A stretch of 39,896 nt of DNA, taken from contig JAUZPM010000016.1 in assembly GCA_030705925.1 (NCBI GenBank), forward strand, positions 1-39,896. Direction: 5' to 3'. Position numbers and translations under genes: made by a program. Source of the DNA: Bacillota bacterium. GTDB lineage: Bacteria > Bacillota > Clostridia > Oscillospirales > Feifaniaceae. The notes below the pieces were generated by a model. The model saw nothing but the letters and a program-made list of their open reading frames with translations. It did not search any database and had not been told where the DNA came from. Shown here one piece after another: positions 30,622 to 39,294 of this stretch; the first letter of the stretch is position 1, and each line of letters starts with the position of its first letter.

Positions 30622-31578
30622 TTACTGTACTTTAATTTTGCGGAGGATACCGGCCGCTTTTGTTGCCTTCAAAACGACTGCCGCAACCATTTCGACCTCG
30701 CCGGTCTTTACAGCTCCTGCAGTTTTGAAATCAGGAAGCCATGACTGAACAGGGGCGACGCCAGCCATTGAAACCGCATGGAAGCCGTCAAGACCAAGTC
30801 TTGCCGCAAACAGTGATGTTTCTCCCGATGTACCGTCAACAGACACGACAGGGCTGTTTGTTCCCGGCTTTGCCCCGAAGTCTACAAGCGGGATAGAGCC
30901 GTAAGATTCTATCTGCTGACCGAAATCGTTCTTTGTCACCTGATACATACCTGCACGTCTAGCGCATGCGCGGATCTTTGCGATAAGCTTAACGTTGCCG
31001 CCGATGAATGAAGGTGTGCCGTCAAGACCCATCAGGAATTCATCCAGCACATCAAGGAAAGCCTTGTAGTTCACGTCTACCAATGCTGAAGTTGAGAGGT
31101 CGATTGCCGCTCCCGGTATCATTTCTGTTGATGATCCTGTTACAGCCTTCTCAAGTCCGTCGAAAGCCTTTTCATCGACAGCTGAATCACCGTTAATGAC
31201 GGTATCGTTGAAGAGCGCAGAAGCGGCTTTGATCTTCTGCTGCATCTGAAGCGTTGTTTCTGATACGATACCTCCCATGTTGCTGATGACACGGTCTATC
31301 TGGAAAGCGCCGCCGAAGATCTTCAGATCCGCTGTATAACGCTGTTTTGTGACTTCCTGCGAAGCATACTCTGTGTTCACCGCACGAAACTCCGCTGTCG
31401 GCTGTGTGATGAGCCTTGTATAGCCGTATGTAAGTGTAGCGCCTCCGCCCGTGGGAGATACGCAGTCGTCGAACGTCAAACTGTTGAATAGGAAATTGCT
31501 TTTTGAGAATTCATCGATGACTCCAAGCTGAAGATCATCCTGAACATCCTTTTTTGCTTCTGCTAGTGTAACTGCCAT
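30622..31578 (-). CDS. major capsid protein (HK97 fold)
   Basis: A 318-residue capsid protein with no obvious cleaved prodomain. FSKSNFLFNSLTFDDCVSP, the E-loop region (TAEFRAVNTEYASQEVTKQRYTADLKIFGGAFQIDRV) and the LDGTPSFIGGNVKLIAKIRACARRAGM helix fit HK97-like capsids of PBSX-like phages. AAAGGCGG precedes the ATG. Scaffold is the gene directly upstream. Confidence 0.88.
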   Translation of the reverse strand: MAVTLAEAKKDVQDDLQLGVIDEFSKSNFLFNSLTFDDCVSPTGGGATLTYGYTRLITQPTAEFRAVNTEYASQEVTKQRYTADLKIFGGAFQIDRVISNMGGIVSETTLQMQQKIKAASALFNDTVINGDSAVDEKAFDGLEKAVTGSSTEMIPGAAIDLSTSALVDVNYKAFLDVLDEFLMGLDGTPSFIGGNVKLIAKIRACARRAGMYQVTKNDFGQQIESYGSIPLVDFGAKPGTNSPVVSVDGTSGETSLFAARLGLDGFHAVSMAGVAPVQSWLPDFKTAGAVKTGEVEMVAAVVLKATKAAGILRKIKVQ

Positions 31579-31597
31579 TTATAATTCCGCCTTTCTT

Positions 31598-32191
31598 TTA
31601 CTCGTTAGATTCAAAATGTGATTTGACCGCGTCCGCAAGGGTCGCCGGTCTTGCGCTTCCAGGCTGTCCGTCTTTCTTTTCACCCGGAAGTATGCCTTTG
31701 AAATTAGGTTTTCCTTTAGTGTCAGTGTCAAATAAGAACTTGGTGTCATCCGACTGGGTCAGCTTTTTTACTGCCTCATCCAAGCCTTTGATACTATCTC
31801 CGTCAAACTCCGCGTTCCCTAAGAAGTCAGCGAGAAGCGCTTTTGCGGCAACAGTGCTTTTAGCCTTTGCCGCAATCAAAGATCTTTCGACTATACTGTC
31901 TACTTTCATCTGATTTACCTCTGCTTCATAGGTTGCCTTGTCTGTCGCGTTTTGAGCCTGAAGATCTGTTATCTGTTTTTTCAGGGTTTCCACATCACCT
32001 GTGGAGGTTTTCAAGGTTTCAAGCTGTGTGTCTCTTGCCGCAACATCTTTTTCTAGCTGTTTTTTAGCGTCATTCACCTCATCAAACCTTGTTTTAGGTA
32101 TAAACCCTTTCAGTTCTTCCGCTGAAGCGTCCGCGCATTTCTGAGCTGCCGCCTCATCAAGCCCTAAACTAATAAAATCCTCTTTTTTCAT
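31598..32191 (-). CDS. capsid scaffold protein (phage GP20 family)
   Basis: A 197-residue helical protein. It begins MKKEDFISLGLDEAAAQKC, has a coiled coil (about 35-100) and ends with a basic/Gly-Pro-rich tail that usually contacts the capsid. It guides procapsid assembly and then leaves. The ATG at 32191 follows AAAGGA. Confidence 0.85.
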   Translation of the reverse strand: MKKEDFISLGLDEAAAQKCADASAEELKGFIPKTRFDEVNDAKKQLEKDVAARDTQLETLKTSTGDVETLKKQITDLQAQNATDKATYEAEVNQMKVDSIVERSLIAAKAKSTVAAKALLADFLGNAEFDGDSIKGLDEAVKKLTQSDDTKFLFDTDTKGKPNFKGILPGEKKDGQPGSARPATLADAVKSHFESNE

Positions 32192-32283
32192 ATATGCTAG
32201 TCCTTTCAAATTCATTTTTTACCTGGTTCAGTCCAGTTCTATTTGTCTTGTTCGTTTACGCCTTCAATACCAAAAAGGCGGTT

Positions 32284-32469
32284 TCAGTCAAGTCTTGCGC
32301 TTCCAAGTTCGCCATGTGTAAACGCCGTAAGCTGCGAATGAGTATACTCAGATAGCCTTCCGTATGTGCATTCCTCTATAGAGATCCTGATTATATATGA
32401 CGCTCCGGCAATGACCGGGTTTGGTGTAAGCTCTGCCATCGTTATCACCGGGGCTGTACTATATGACAT
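32284..32469 (-). CDS. short Ig-like phage protein
   Basis: A 61-residue protein. Its first 28 residues (SYSTAPVITMAELTPNPVIAGASYIIRISI) closely match the C-terminus of the large Ig-like protein encoded at 33065-33979, suggesting duplication of this beta module. The second half (YTHSQLTAFTHGELGSARLD) is unlike it. The ATG overlaps the previous gene by 11 bases. Confidence 0.65.
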   Translation of the reverse strand: MSYSTAPVITMAELTPNPVIAGASYIIRISIEECTYGRLSEYTHSQLTAFTHGELGSARLD

Positions 32470-32725
32470 TAACAAGCACCCGCGCTTTCCGCTGTTCCGG
32501 CGGTATCGAATAATTTATCTCAAGTATGAACCGCCCTCTGGATGACGGCGTGATCAGTGCTGAAACAGTATGCCCGTCGATATCGCACTGACCGCTTGTA
32601 ATCACTTCCCCGTTATCGTCTTTCAGCTCATACCCTGCGGACACTATCACAAACTGGTCTATTGTTTTACTGCTCACAGCAAAATCTATGTACTTGCTTT
32701 CGCCTAAAATAAACTCCGCATTCAC
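32459..32725 (-). CDS. small beta-rich head/decoration protein
   Basis: An 88-residue protein with AEFILGESKYIDFAVSS and SSRGRFILEINYSIPPEQRK segments, as expected of one beta-sandwich domain. The GTG start overlaps the preceding stop (GTGA). Its place in a cluster of Ig-like genes between portal and scaffold suggests surface decoration. Confidence 0.7.
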   Translation of the reverse strand: MNAEFILGESKYIDFAVSSKTIDQFVIVSAGYELKDDNGEVITSGQCDIDGHTVSALITPSSRGRFILEINYSIPPEQRKARVLVNVI

Positions 32726-33063
32726 CGCTCCACCACCATCCTTTCAAAGCAACGCGCAGAGTACCGTTCATTATGCATAGCCGCCTCATATTTAGATGCT
32801 CTCAACACTGCCCTGACTTTGTCGCTTAGTATAAGGGTTTTGAATTTGTCCTCTATGATCTCAAGTTTTGATACACAGCCGTCAAACATATATAAGATCG
32901 CTGTGCTGTACGCTGTATTGCCGCTTTCATCCTCCGCCCAGACTTCAACGGCATATGTGCCATCAGAAAGATCAGCGGGAACAATGGCTTCCCACTGCCC
33001 CGCTGAACTTAAGCTGAATACTAGGTCAAAGCTGTCCGCCCTGCCTATGATAGAAGTGACCAT
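32722..33063 (-). CDS. Ig-like domain protein of the head cluster
   Basis: A 113-residue protein: an Ig-like half (SLSSAGQWEAIVPADLSDGTYAVEVWAEDESGNTAY) followed by a helical half. Such WEA.VPA.L.DG.Y.VEV..ED..GN domains are widespread in phage head and tail decorations. It starts 1 base after the preceding stop codon. Confidence 0.75.
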   Translation of the reverse strand: MVTSIIGRADSFDLVFSLSSAGQWEAIVPADLSDGTYAVEVWAEDESGNTAYSTAILYMFDGCVSKLEIIEDKFKTLILSDKVRAVLRASKYEAAMHNERYSARCFERMVVER

Positions 33064-33064
33064 A

Positions 33065-33979
33065 CTATCCCGTCACCGTAACCTTGATGACATAGGTTGC
33101 GCCTGCGTCAACCGGGTTAGGTACAAGCTCGATTGCGGTAATACTCGGCGGAGTCGTATCGAGGGTGACTGTCCGTGTGATTGTCGTTGCCTGACCGAGA
33201 GCGTCCTTTGCTGTGATGACGATCGTGTTTGTGCCTTCGGCGTATGTGACCGCTTTGCTGAATGCGCCGCTTGAAACCGTTACAGTTCCCTGATCTACGC
33301 TATTGAGCTTGATTGTCACAGTGACCGGGCTTGAGAGTTCATCATTCGTTGTGCCGCTGACTGTGCCTGCCGGATTGTTTGTTACAAGTCCGTCTGCGGG
33401 TGTGCTTACATTAAGCGAAGGCGGCAGTGTATCAACGTTGAATGTCCTTGTCGTTGCGTCCGCCGCATTTCCGTCATTGTCGCTTATGTTCACAGTGATA
33501 GTGTGCTGACCGTCCGCTAAAGCCGTCTGAGGTATGTATGTGACATCATACCCGCCTGTGACAGCTGTGCATGTAACGCCTGTAGATGTGTTCGTAACCG
33601 CTGACCCGCTGTCTATCTTGATGGACAGTGTGGAAATGCTGATGCCGCTGTCGTTATCCCTCAGCTGGATCGAAATGCTCGGCTTATTGTTTGTGATATA
33701 TGACCCTGCGCCCGGGTTCACGATCGTGATCGTCGGTTTGACCTTTTCCTTTACGGTCAGTCTTAAACTTGTTCCAAGCGTAGCGTCAGACTGATTCACC
33801 GTTGTCGTATTTCCGGCATTATCTGTCACTGCCACCTGAACACCGTAATATCCGCCGCTTTTGGTGAATGAAGATGTGCTGGGCGCTGTCAGTGTCGCTT
33901 CCCACTTTCCTGATGTCGAGTTATATGTGAGGCTATACTCAGTGCCGTTTACAGTCGCTTTTACCGTTTGTATCGCCAT
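33065..33979 (-). CDS. multi-domain Ig-like phage surface protein
   Basis: A 304-residue protein made of about four Ig-like beta-sandwich domains: residues 1-55, 80-165, 170-260 and a short fourth unit. It shows repeated DNDGNA / DNAGNT / KDALGQ turns and PPS...TP or PPS...EL linkers. The last domain ends IELVPNPVDAGATYVIKVTV. It probably decorates the capsid or tail and may bind host surface glycans. AAAGGAGTGG precedes the ATG at 33979. A terminator-like hairpin separates it from the minor head gene. Confidence 0.8.
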   Translation of the reverse strand: MAIQTVKATVNGTEYSLTYNSTSGKWEATLTAPSTSSFTKSGGYYGVQVAVTDNAGNTTTVNQSDATLGTSLRLTVKEKVKPTITIVNPGAGSYITNNKPSISIQLRDNDSGISISTLSIKIDSGSAVTNTSTGVTCTAVTGGYDVTYIPQTALADGQHTITVNISDNDGNAADATTRTFNVDTLPPSLNVSTPADGLVTNNPAGTVSGTTNDELSSPVTVTIKLNSVDQGTVTVSSGAFSKAVTYAEGTNTIVITAKDALGQATTITRTVTLDTTPPSITAIELVPNPVDAGATYVIKVTVTG

Positions 33980-34003
33980 TGCTTCCACTCCTTTCTTTGC
34001 ATA

Positions 34004-34035
34004 ATAAAAAAACACCTGCTTTCACAAGTGTTTTT
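34004..34035. terminator. terminator inside the prophage head module
   Basis: Stem AAAAACAC / GTGTTTTT with a 12-base loop. On the - strand it is followed by a T7 run, so it acts on the late operon between the 59-codon gene and the Ig-like genes. It also works on the + strand. Confidence 0.7.
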
Positions 34036-34070
34036 ATCAAAAATTATAAGACTGTATCAACTGAATATTA

Positions 34071-34250
34071 TCATTCAGAATAGTCTCCATTCTTATGGCG
34101 TTCCTCTACTTCTTTTAAATGTTCTGCCCAGTCTTTCGTAAAACGTTCTTTGATGTCTTCGGGCGTGTCAGGTTTAAAGTAAATTGTATCGTCCGGAAGT
34201 ATCATATAATAACCCGCTGCATATTCAAACAATGGCTTTATTCGATACAT
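34071..34250 (-). CDS. 59-residue protein next to the metallopeptidase-like minor head gene
   Basis: A small, acidic, aromatic-rich protein (MYRIKPLFEYAAGYY ... DTPEDIKERFTKDW ... EEVEERHKNG-like end). The ATG directly abuts the stop codon of the minor head gene and AAAGGA lies upstream, so the two are coupled. A terminator follows. Because it follows a toxin-like C-terminal domain, it may be a cognate inhibitor (immunity) protein; this is inference. No family recognised. Confidence 0.65.
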   Translation of the reverse strand: MYRIKPLFEYAAGYYMILPDDTIYFKPDTPEDIKERFTKDWAEHLKEVEERHKNGDYSE

Positions 34251-35954
34251 CTAACTAAATCCTTTCATAAAAAATTTAACAATTGATTTAGCGACTTTTG
34301 ATTTATGTTTTCCAAAATAATAATTTCCGAAGCTTTGCGCAATTAATTCTTCGCCGCTTTCACTTGCCCGTTGACCAAGTTCATTATATATTTTATGAAA
34401 AATCTCCTCAAAGCTTTCATCTGTAAAAGCTTGCAAGTAGATTTCCTGTGATATTTTTTTACGTTCCGACTGAAAAATCGAAACTTGTATAGATGATAAA
34501 TTTTTCCCATTAACATATCCGGCTCTGTTCAATGCAAGCAGCTGATGTGCCGCATGCCCCAACTCATGAGCAACAAGGCTTCCAATGTTTTCAGTTTGAT
34601 AGCTGATACCCTCTGTATAATGGTCATGAAGCACCTGCATAGTCCCTTTAGTATCTGAAAAACACCCGGAATCAAGCACGACAGAATCAGTGACTTTACC
34701 AGTTCTATCGATACTAAAGCGGTTCTCAGCAACCGCACCGTTCAAGTCTCCGAATGATATATCCGAAACAAAACCATTCAAACCCGGAAAATCTTTGGTG
34801 ACAGTGTCACTTGCTTTTTTGATGTCAGACAGAGTCTTTACAGAAATATCGCCGTTTTCGATGATATGGATATTGTTAGTTCTATATGATTCTATTATAT
34901 CCAGTTTTTCTCTTTCGTCAACTTTACTTGCAAAAGATTTTTTCCAGTCCTTATAGGTCATATCAGACGGGACATCGTATGTCTTGCCTTCACTGTCCCT
35001 TGCGGCTCTTTCACCGTAGTCGTCCTCAAAATAAGGAACTGTGACGGTCCTGCACCAAGGGTGAAAAGGTGGAGCAGTAAGCCCGATCTCATAGTCTTTC
35101 ATTGCAAAGACCTGCCCATCGAGATCCTCACAGATCTCGCTTGTACGCAGATCCAGTGTTGCGACCAGCTGATACTTTTCAACGTCAAGATCATTAAAGC
35201 AGTCTTGCTGTGACTTTGAAGCAAAAAAGGCTGACTCTGTCATGATCAGCCTTCCCGCCTTATTCTTACTTACTGTAAACTGATTTGAGATCCTGTTTAT
35301 TGCCTTTGTCGGTGCATCGCCTCTTATGATCGCCTGGGTGAGCTCCGTGTGAACTGTATTGACAAGCTGCTGCTTATTCGTCCAGCACCTGTCTTTGAAC
35401 GTCTTATTGTCTGCCGTCCATGGCTTAGAAACCACTGCGGAAACTTGCTTTTCATTTAACGGCTGAAGATCCCATCCGACGTTGAAGCCTCTCTGTATCT
35501 CATAGGCGGTATGGTAATAGCCGTCTGAATAGATCTTCCTTGCCAGCTCGTCTATGCCGTCGACCTGATTTCCGAATAACACCTCTGCCTGCTGCTGTAT
35601 CTGCAGTTTCAGCGCTTCAAGTCTTGTTATATGCGCCTTTGCCGAGGCATTTTCAAGTTCCTTCATCCAGCGCTGATCTAGGGCATTCTCTTTTCCGTAT
35701 TTTATGTATTCCTCTATGTCCCACTTTAGTTCCTTAAGCTGACTGCTGTTTAAAAGCCGCTTTGCTTCTAAGAGACTAATTTCATTGTTTTCGGCAAATC
35801 TTCTATACCAGTTTGAAATCTCCTTTTCAACGTTTGCCGCCGCCCTCGTGAACTGTTTTTCCGCTTCTGAATAATAGGCCTGTCCAGTCTTGAGCTGAGC
35901 TTCTTCAAGCATTTCAAAACGCTTCTGCCAGTAATTACGCGCTTTCATTGCCAT
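34251..35954 (-). CDS. minor head protein (SPP1 gp7/Mu F) fused to a zinc metallopeptidase-like domain
   Basis: A 567-residue fusion. Residues 1-330 form a minor head/morphogenesis protein of the SPP1 gp7-Mu F type, visible in VNTVHTELTQAIIRGDAPTKA, MTESAFFASKSQ and CEDLDGQVFAMKDYE...PPFHPWCRT. After a linker, residues 380-567 are a separate domain with the zincin motif HELGH (463-467) and a downstream Glu-rich SGEELIAQSFGNYYFGKH (533-550) that may give the third ligand. The fusion places a possible protease or toxin inside the capsid for injection with DNA. Several nearby ATG/GTG codons exist; 35954 has the best spacing from AGGCGG. It overlaps portal by 20 bases. Confidence 0.85.
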   Translation of the reverse strand: MAMKARNYWQKRFEMLEEAQLKTGQAYYSEAEKQFTRAAANVEKEISNWYRRFAENNEISLLEAKRLLNSSQLKELKWDIEEYIKYGKENALDQRWMKELENASAKAHITRLEALKLQIQQQAEVLFGNQVDGIDELARKIYSDGYYHTAYEIQRGFNVGWDLQPLNEKQVSAVVSKPWTADNKTFKDRCWTNKQQLVNTVHTELTQAIIRGDAPTKAINRISNQFTVSKNKAGRLIMTESAFFASKSQQDCFNDLDVEKYQLVATLDLRTSEICEDLDGQVFAMKDYEIGLTAPPFHPWCRTVTVPYFEDDYGERAARDSEGKTYDVPSDMTYKDWKKSFASKVDEREKLDIIESYRTNNIHIIENGDISVKTLSDIKKASDTVTKDFPGLNGFVSDISFGDLNGAVAENRFSIDRTGKVTDSVVLDSGCFSDTKGTMQVLHDHYTEGISYQTENIGSLVAHELGHAAHQLLALNRAGYVNGKNLSSIQVSIFQSERKKISQEIYLQAFTDESFEEIFHKIYNELGQRASESGEELIAQSFGNYYFGKHKSKVAKSIVKFFMKGFS

Positions 35955-37431
35955 CGCCATCACCGCCTGAAGGTTTTACAGCCCCGAAAGCGCCCTGGTA
36001 TTCATCTATCGACTCTTGTTTTTCCTTTTTCAGTCTTTCAAGCTCCTTATCGACGTCTGTTGTCCACGGATGCTGTGAAACGATCGTCTCTTCAGAGAGT
36101 ATGCCGACAGACTTTGCGCAGTTGTCTATAGTTTCGGATTCATTGATAAGGATATCCCTGTTGAATATGACTTCTGCATCTTGGCTCTCAAAATTTCCTC
36201 TGCCGGTGTTGGCGAGATGCACATTAATAAACCAAAGCAGTTCCTCAAATGCCGCTTGAAATTCAGTTTCCATGCAGTTTGCGTCAAGGTCTATATCAGA
36301 ATACATAGACTGAATATTCATCTGATTCGGGTTGCCGCTCAATCGGTCATCCTTTGCGTCATACCCTCTGGCGTTTTCTATGAGCGCCTTTTTGAAAAGC
36401 TCAAGGATAGCTTTGTAATTATCGGCGTTCACATCAAGAGTCAGCGTTTCGACTGCGCCGTCAGCTCCGTCCACTGTCTTGACCTTTACAACGCCATACG
36501 TCGCTAAGTTATGTCTGAACTCTGCAAGGTTCGTACCGTCATAGTTTTTAAGCACTAAAATAGTATTCCTTGCATCCTCCTGCATGTTGTTTTCAAAGTC
36601 TGACAGTATGGTATTTATGCCGTCCTGCAAAGACTTCACACGCTTTATGAGCGGCGTTTCCTTGTTGTTGTATTTGAAGGCTATAAGCGGGATCTTAGCC
36701 CAGTTATGCCCGGTTTCATTACCGTCACCGTCCACAACGACCATGTGTGTGCTGCTGGGCTTCTCAATGTCAGGAATAAGAGTGTTATTGCTTAAGATAT
36801 ACCGCTCGATGCCATCCTTTTTATAGATCTCCACCTTTTCGATGATCTTCTCTCTTATCCCTTCGTATGCCTGCACTTCATACAGCCGCACGGCGCAGTC
36901 AAGGATCGTATGCTCGGCGTCTTTCCAAAAAGGGAGGATCTCATACGGATCGAATTTTTTAAAAGACAATTCACCGTTTTCATCGTAATAAGGATGAAGC
37001 CATGCTATACCGCCGTTCAGCGCATCCTCACCTAGATTCTTTAAAGTCCTCTGAAACCGCTTGCTGAAGATCTCTTTCAAAGCATCTGCATAACCGTCAT
37101 CATCGGAATTGAATGTCAGCGGTTTGCCTAATAGGTAATTGACTTTCTGATCCACTATCTTTGCGTACTGATTATCGACTATCTTGTTGTTCGGGAGGTT
37201 ATCTACCTCCTGAGGCAGACCGTCTTTCCCGATCACCGTGCGCTTACGATGCATGATGTCATGTTCGCCGATGTAATACCTCTCGCCGGTTATCATTTCT
37301 TTTCTATGAGGCGAGCGTTTCCATTTTGCTATCTCCAGCTCAAAAAACTGCTTCTCAGTCATGCCGGATGCCGCTCCCCTTGCGATTATCCCTTTAAAAG
37401 CCTCTGGCAAGCCGCCTAAAAAATCAAACAC
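35935..37431 (-). CDS. portal protein (SPP1 gp6-like)
   Basis: A 498-residue dodecameric DNA gate at one capsid vertex. RYYIGEHDIMHRKR, NNKIVDNQYAKIVDQKVNYLLGKP, DALNGGIAWLHPYYD and KIPLIAFKYNNKETPLIKRVKSLQDGIN are family blocks. The GTG at 37431 lies 8 bases after GGGAGG; the in-frame GTG at 37440 overlaps that site and is less likely. Confidence 0.92.
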   Translation of the reverse strand: MFDFLGGLPEAFKGIIARGAASGMTEKQFFELEIAKWKRSPHRKEMITGERYYIGEHDIMHRKRTVIGKDGLPQEVDNLPNNKIVDNQYAKIVDQKVNYLLGKPLTFNSDDDGYADALKEIFSKRFQRTLKNLGEDALNGGIAWLHPYYDENGELSFKKFDPYEILPFWKDAEHTILDCAVRLYEVQAYEGIREKIIEKVEIYKKDGIERYILSNNTLIPDIEKPSSTHMVVVDGDGNETGHNWAKIPLIAFKYNNKETPLIKRVKSLQDGINTILSDFENNMQEDARNTILVLKNYDGTNLAEFRHNLATYGVVKVKTVDGADGAVETLTLDVNADNYKAILELFKKALIENARGYDAKDDRLSGNPNQMNIQSMYSDIDLDANCMETEFQAAFEELLWFINVHLANTGRGNFESQDAEVIFNRDILINESETIDNCAKSVGILSEETIVSQHPWTTDVDKELERLKKEKQESIDEYQGAFGAVKPSGGDGDGNESA

Positions 37432-37446
37432 TCGTGTCACCTCCCT

Positions 37447-38712
37447 TTAATCAAAACTAAATGTATCACCCAGTCTGAAGTCTTCCATCGCATACCTGAA
37501 CGCGTCAAGCAGGTGGTTGAAATCATCTACAGGCTTGTTGATCTTTTTCCCTGTTTTATCAACATCCCATGTGTAATTGCTTATCTCTGTAATGAAATTT
37601 ACACACTTTGGATGAATGTATATTTTATAGTCCTGTATGTACTGAATGCCGTTGTTTATGCTGTCTTTGCCCTTACGGGCGGATCTGATATTGTACAGAC
37701 CAAGATCCCTCAGCTCGTCTATGCTTTTCGGCTCAGCAGAATCCGCACGGATCTTTTCTTTTACATAGCCCATGAGAAGGATCTTTTGATATATCATCTT
37801 GTTCGTGAGCGCCTTTTCGTACATCTCATCAAATACAAATATCTCTTTTGTATCAGTGTCAACAAGACCGCAGAATAAGGCTGACGGATCTTGCGTGTAC
37901 CCAAAGTCGAGGCCGAACGCGCTTTTGATGTTCGGATACATCTTCTTAAATTCATCGGTCTTATAGTTGAACTCTTTTTCTTCCCAGTTCTCATATATAA
38001 GCCCTTCAACAATGCCCCAGTCCCCAAGCCCTGCCACCTTATACCGTCTTGGATTATTCCTTTTCATTGCCTCAAACACCTTTTTATCCGCCGCATCTAA
38101 CCATTCATTACACATGTAATTCGATGTCACGGCAAGGATATCAGGATCAGGGGAGGCATCGAAGAACCGCTTTTTGATCCAGTGTTTTTCATTCCATGGG
38201 TTGAAAGTGAGTGTGATCTGTTTGAACAAGCCTGTTTCTCGCGGGATAGCGCCACGGATGGACTCATCAAGTAAATCAAAATCAGTCTCGTTCATTACCT
38301 CATATGCCTCTTCAAGCCACATCCAGCACAGATATCCGACTTCAACCGTTATAGAAGTGACTTTGAGCGGATCGTCTAGCCCCCTGAAATAGATCTTCTG
38401 ACCTGTAGGCTTATATGTCATTTCAAGCGGACTCTCTTTGACCTCCCACCATGCGGCGACGCCGAGGCGGTTTATAGCCCATTTAAGCTCTGTAAAACAG
38501 CTGTCCTTGAGCGTTCTAAAAACCTTTCTGACGACCAGAGTGTTTGCCTCCGGGTATCTCATCATATTGGTGATATACCATAGAGCAGTGGTTTTAGACT
38601 TCTTTGAGGCACGGCTGCCCTTGCATACCCTGTATCTTCCTTTAAAGCGCCAATAGGTGCCATAACCCTTGCCGACTATTTCAGGCAGCTTGACTTTAAT
38701 CTTCAAGGTCAT
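37447..38712 (-). CDS. terL: terminase large subunit (PBSX XtmB family)
   Basis: A 421-residue packaging motor. The ATPase part has the P-loop-like CKGSRASKKSKTTAL and Walker B YLCWMWLEEAYE. The nuclease part has FGLDFGYTQDPSAL, RADSAEPKSIDELR and DFNHLLDAFRYAM with the expected acidic residues. It overlaps the small terminase gene by 17 bases. The ATG at 38712 is preferred over a TTG at 38730 without a ribosome site. Confidence 0.92.
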   Translation of the reverse strand: MTLKIKVKLPEIVGKGYGTYWRFKGRYRVCKGSRASKKSKTTALWYITNMMRYPEANTLVVRKVFRTLKDSCFTELKWAINRLGVAAWWEVKESPLEMTYKPTGQKIYFRGLDDPLKVTSITVEVGYLCWMWLEEAYEVMNETDFDLLDESIRGAIPRETGLFKQITLTFNPWNEKHWIKKRFFDASPDPDILAVTSNYMCNEWLDAADKKVFEAMKRNNPRRYKVAGLGDWGIVEGLIYENWEEKEFNYKTDEFKKMYPNIKSAFGLDFGYTQDPSALFCGLVDTDTKEIFVFDEMYEKALTNKMIYQKILLMGYVKEKIRADSAEPKSIDELRDLGLYNIRSARKGKDSINNGIQYIQDYKIYIHPKCVNFITEISNYTWDVDKTGKKINKPVDDFNHLLDAFRYAMEDFRLGDTFSFD

Positions 38713-39193
38713 CCGCCCCGGATATAACAACAGGAACGGGACCTTCCAGCTTCAGTTTGTCGCTGAACATCCCCAGATGCCGCCCAAGCAGTTCAAGCGC
38801 CTTGATCTTGTCATAGGTCTTTACCTCACGTTCTGTGATGTTACCGTCTTCAGAGGGTATAACCTTGACTTTTACGGAAGCGAGACAAGCTGTATCCTCA
38901 CGGTTTGCGTCCCCCCGGATAGTGGCTTCATTCATATCGATCACATCGGCAGGGTTTAGAAAAGCAATCTTCGCAAGCTCTTCGATAACTCTCTCCTGGT
39001 TTATGCCTGTGCGCCTGCTTCTTTCGCTGAGTGCCTTTTGGATAGCGTCTGATACACTAACTTTCGCTAAGTTCTGCGCTCCCTGCTCGTTTGCGGTTTT
39101 AGGTGAATAACCGGCACGGATAGCGGCCTGCGTAGCATTCAGATCTATCAGATATTCTTCTACAAAACGCTGCTGCTTCGCAGTCAGCATCAT
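38696..39193 (-). CDS. terS: terminase small subunit
   Basis: A 165-residue DNA-binding subunit. LTAKQQRFVEEYLIDLNATQAAIRAGYSPKTANEQGAQNLAK is the terminase_2 helix-turn-helix signature. A C-terminal part LKLEGPVPVVISG contacts the large subunit. Three start codons in a row follow AGGCGG (39196 GTG, 39193 ATG, 39190 ATG); 39193 has the best spacing. Confidence 0.92.
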   Translation of the reverse strand: MMLTAKQQRFVEEYLIDLNATQAAIRAGYSPKTANEQGAQNLAKVSVSDAIQKALSERSRRTGINQERVIEELAKIAFLNPADVIDMNEATIRGDANREDTACLASVKVKVIPSEDGNITEREVKTYDKIKALELLGRHLGMFSDKLKLEGPVPVVISGADDLED

Positions 39194-39215
39194 CACATCA
39201 CCGCCTTTCAGTCAA

Positions 39216-39241
39216 TTAAAAAACCGCCCTTTCGGACGGTT
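39216..39241 (-). terminator. terminator between late regulator and terminase genes
   Basis: On the - strand the stem AACCGTCC / GGGCGGTT with a GAAA loop is followed by six T's. It lies between the DUF1492-like gene and terS, 24 bases before the terS start. Confidence 0.8.
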
Positions 39242-39256
39242 CATATTAATACAGTT

Positions 39257-39293
39257 TATATATTATCACATATTTTCGGGACAAAAGGGACAA
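39257..39293 (-). promoter_or_regulatory. putative late promoter with tandem GGGACAA repeat
   Basis: On the + strand GGGACAA occurs at 39278-39284 and 39287-39293, exactly 9 bases apart. On the - strand the promoter-proximal copy supplies a TTGTCC -35-like box, followed after 16 bases by TATATA (39257-39262). The terminator lies in the leader. Repeats upstream of the late genes and next to a late regulator gene suggest an activator or antiterminator site. This is inference. Confidence 0.45.
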
Positions 39294-39294
39294 C

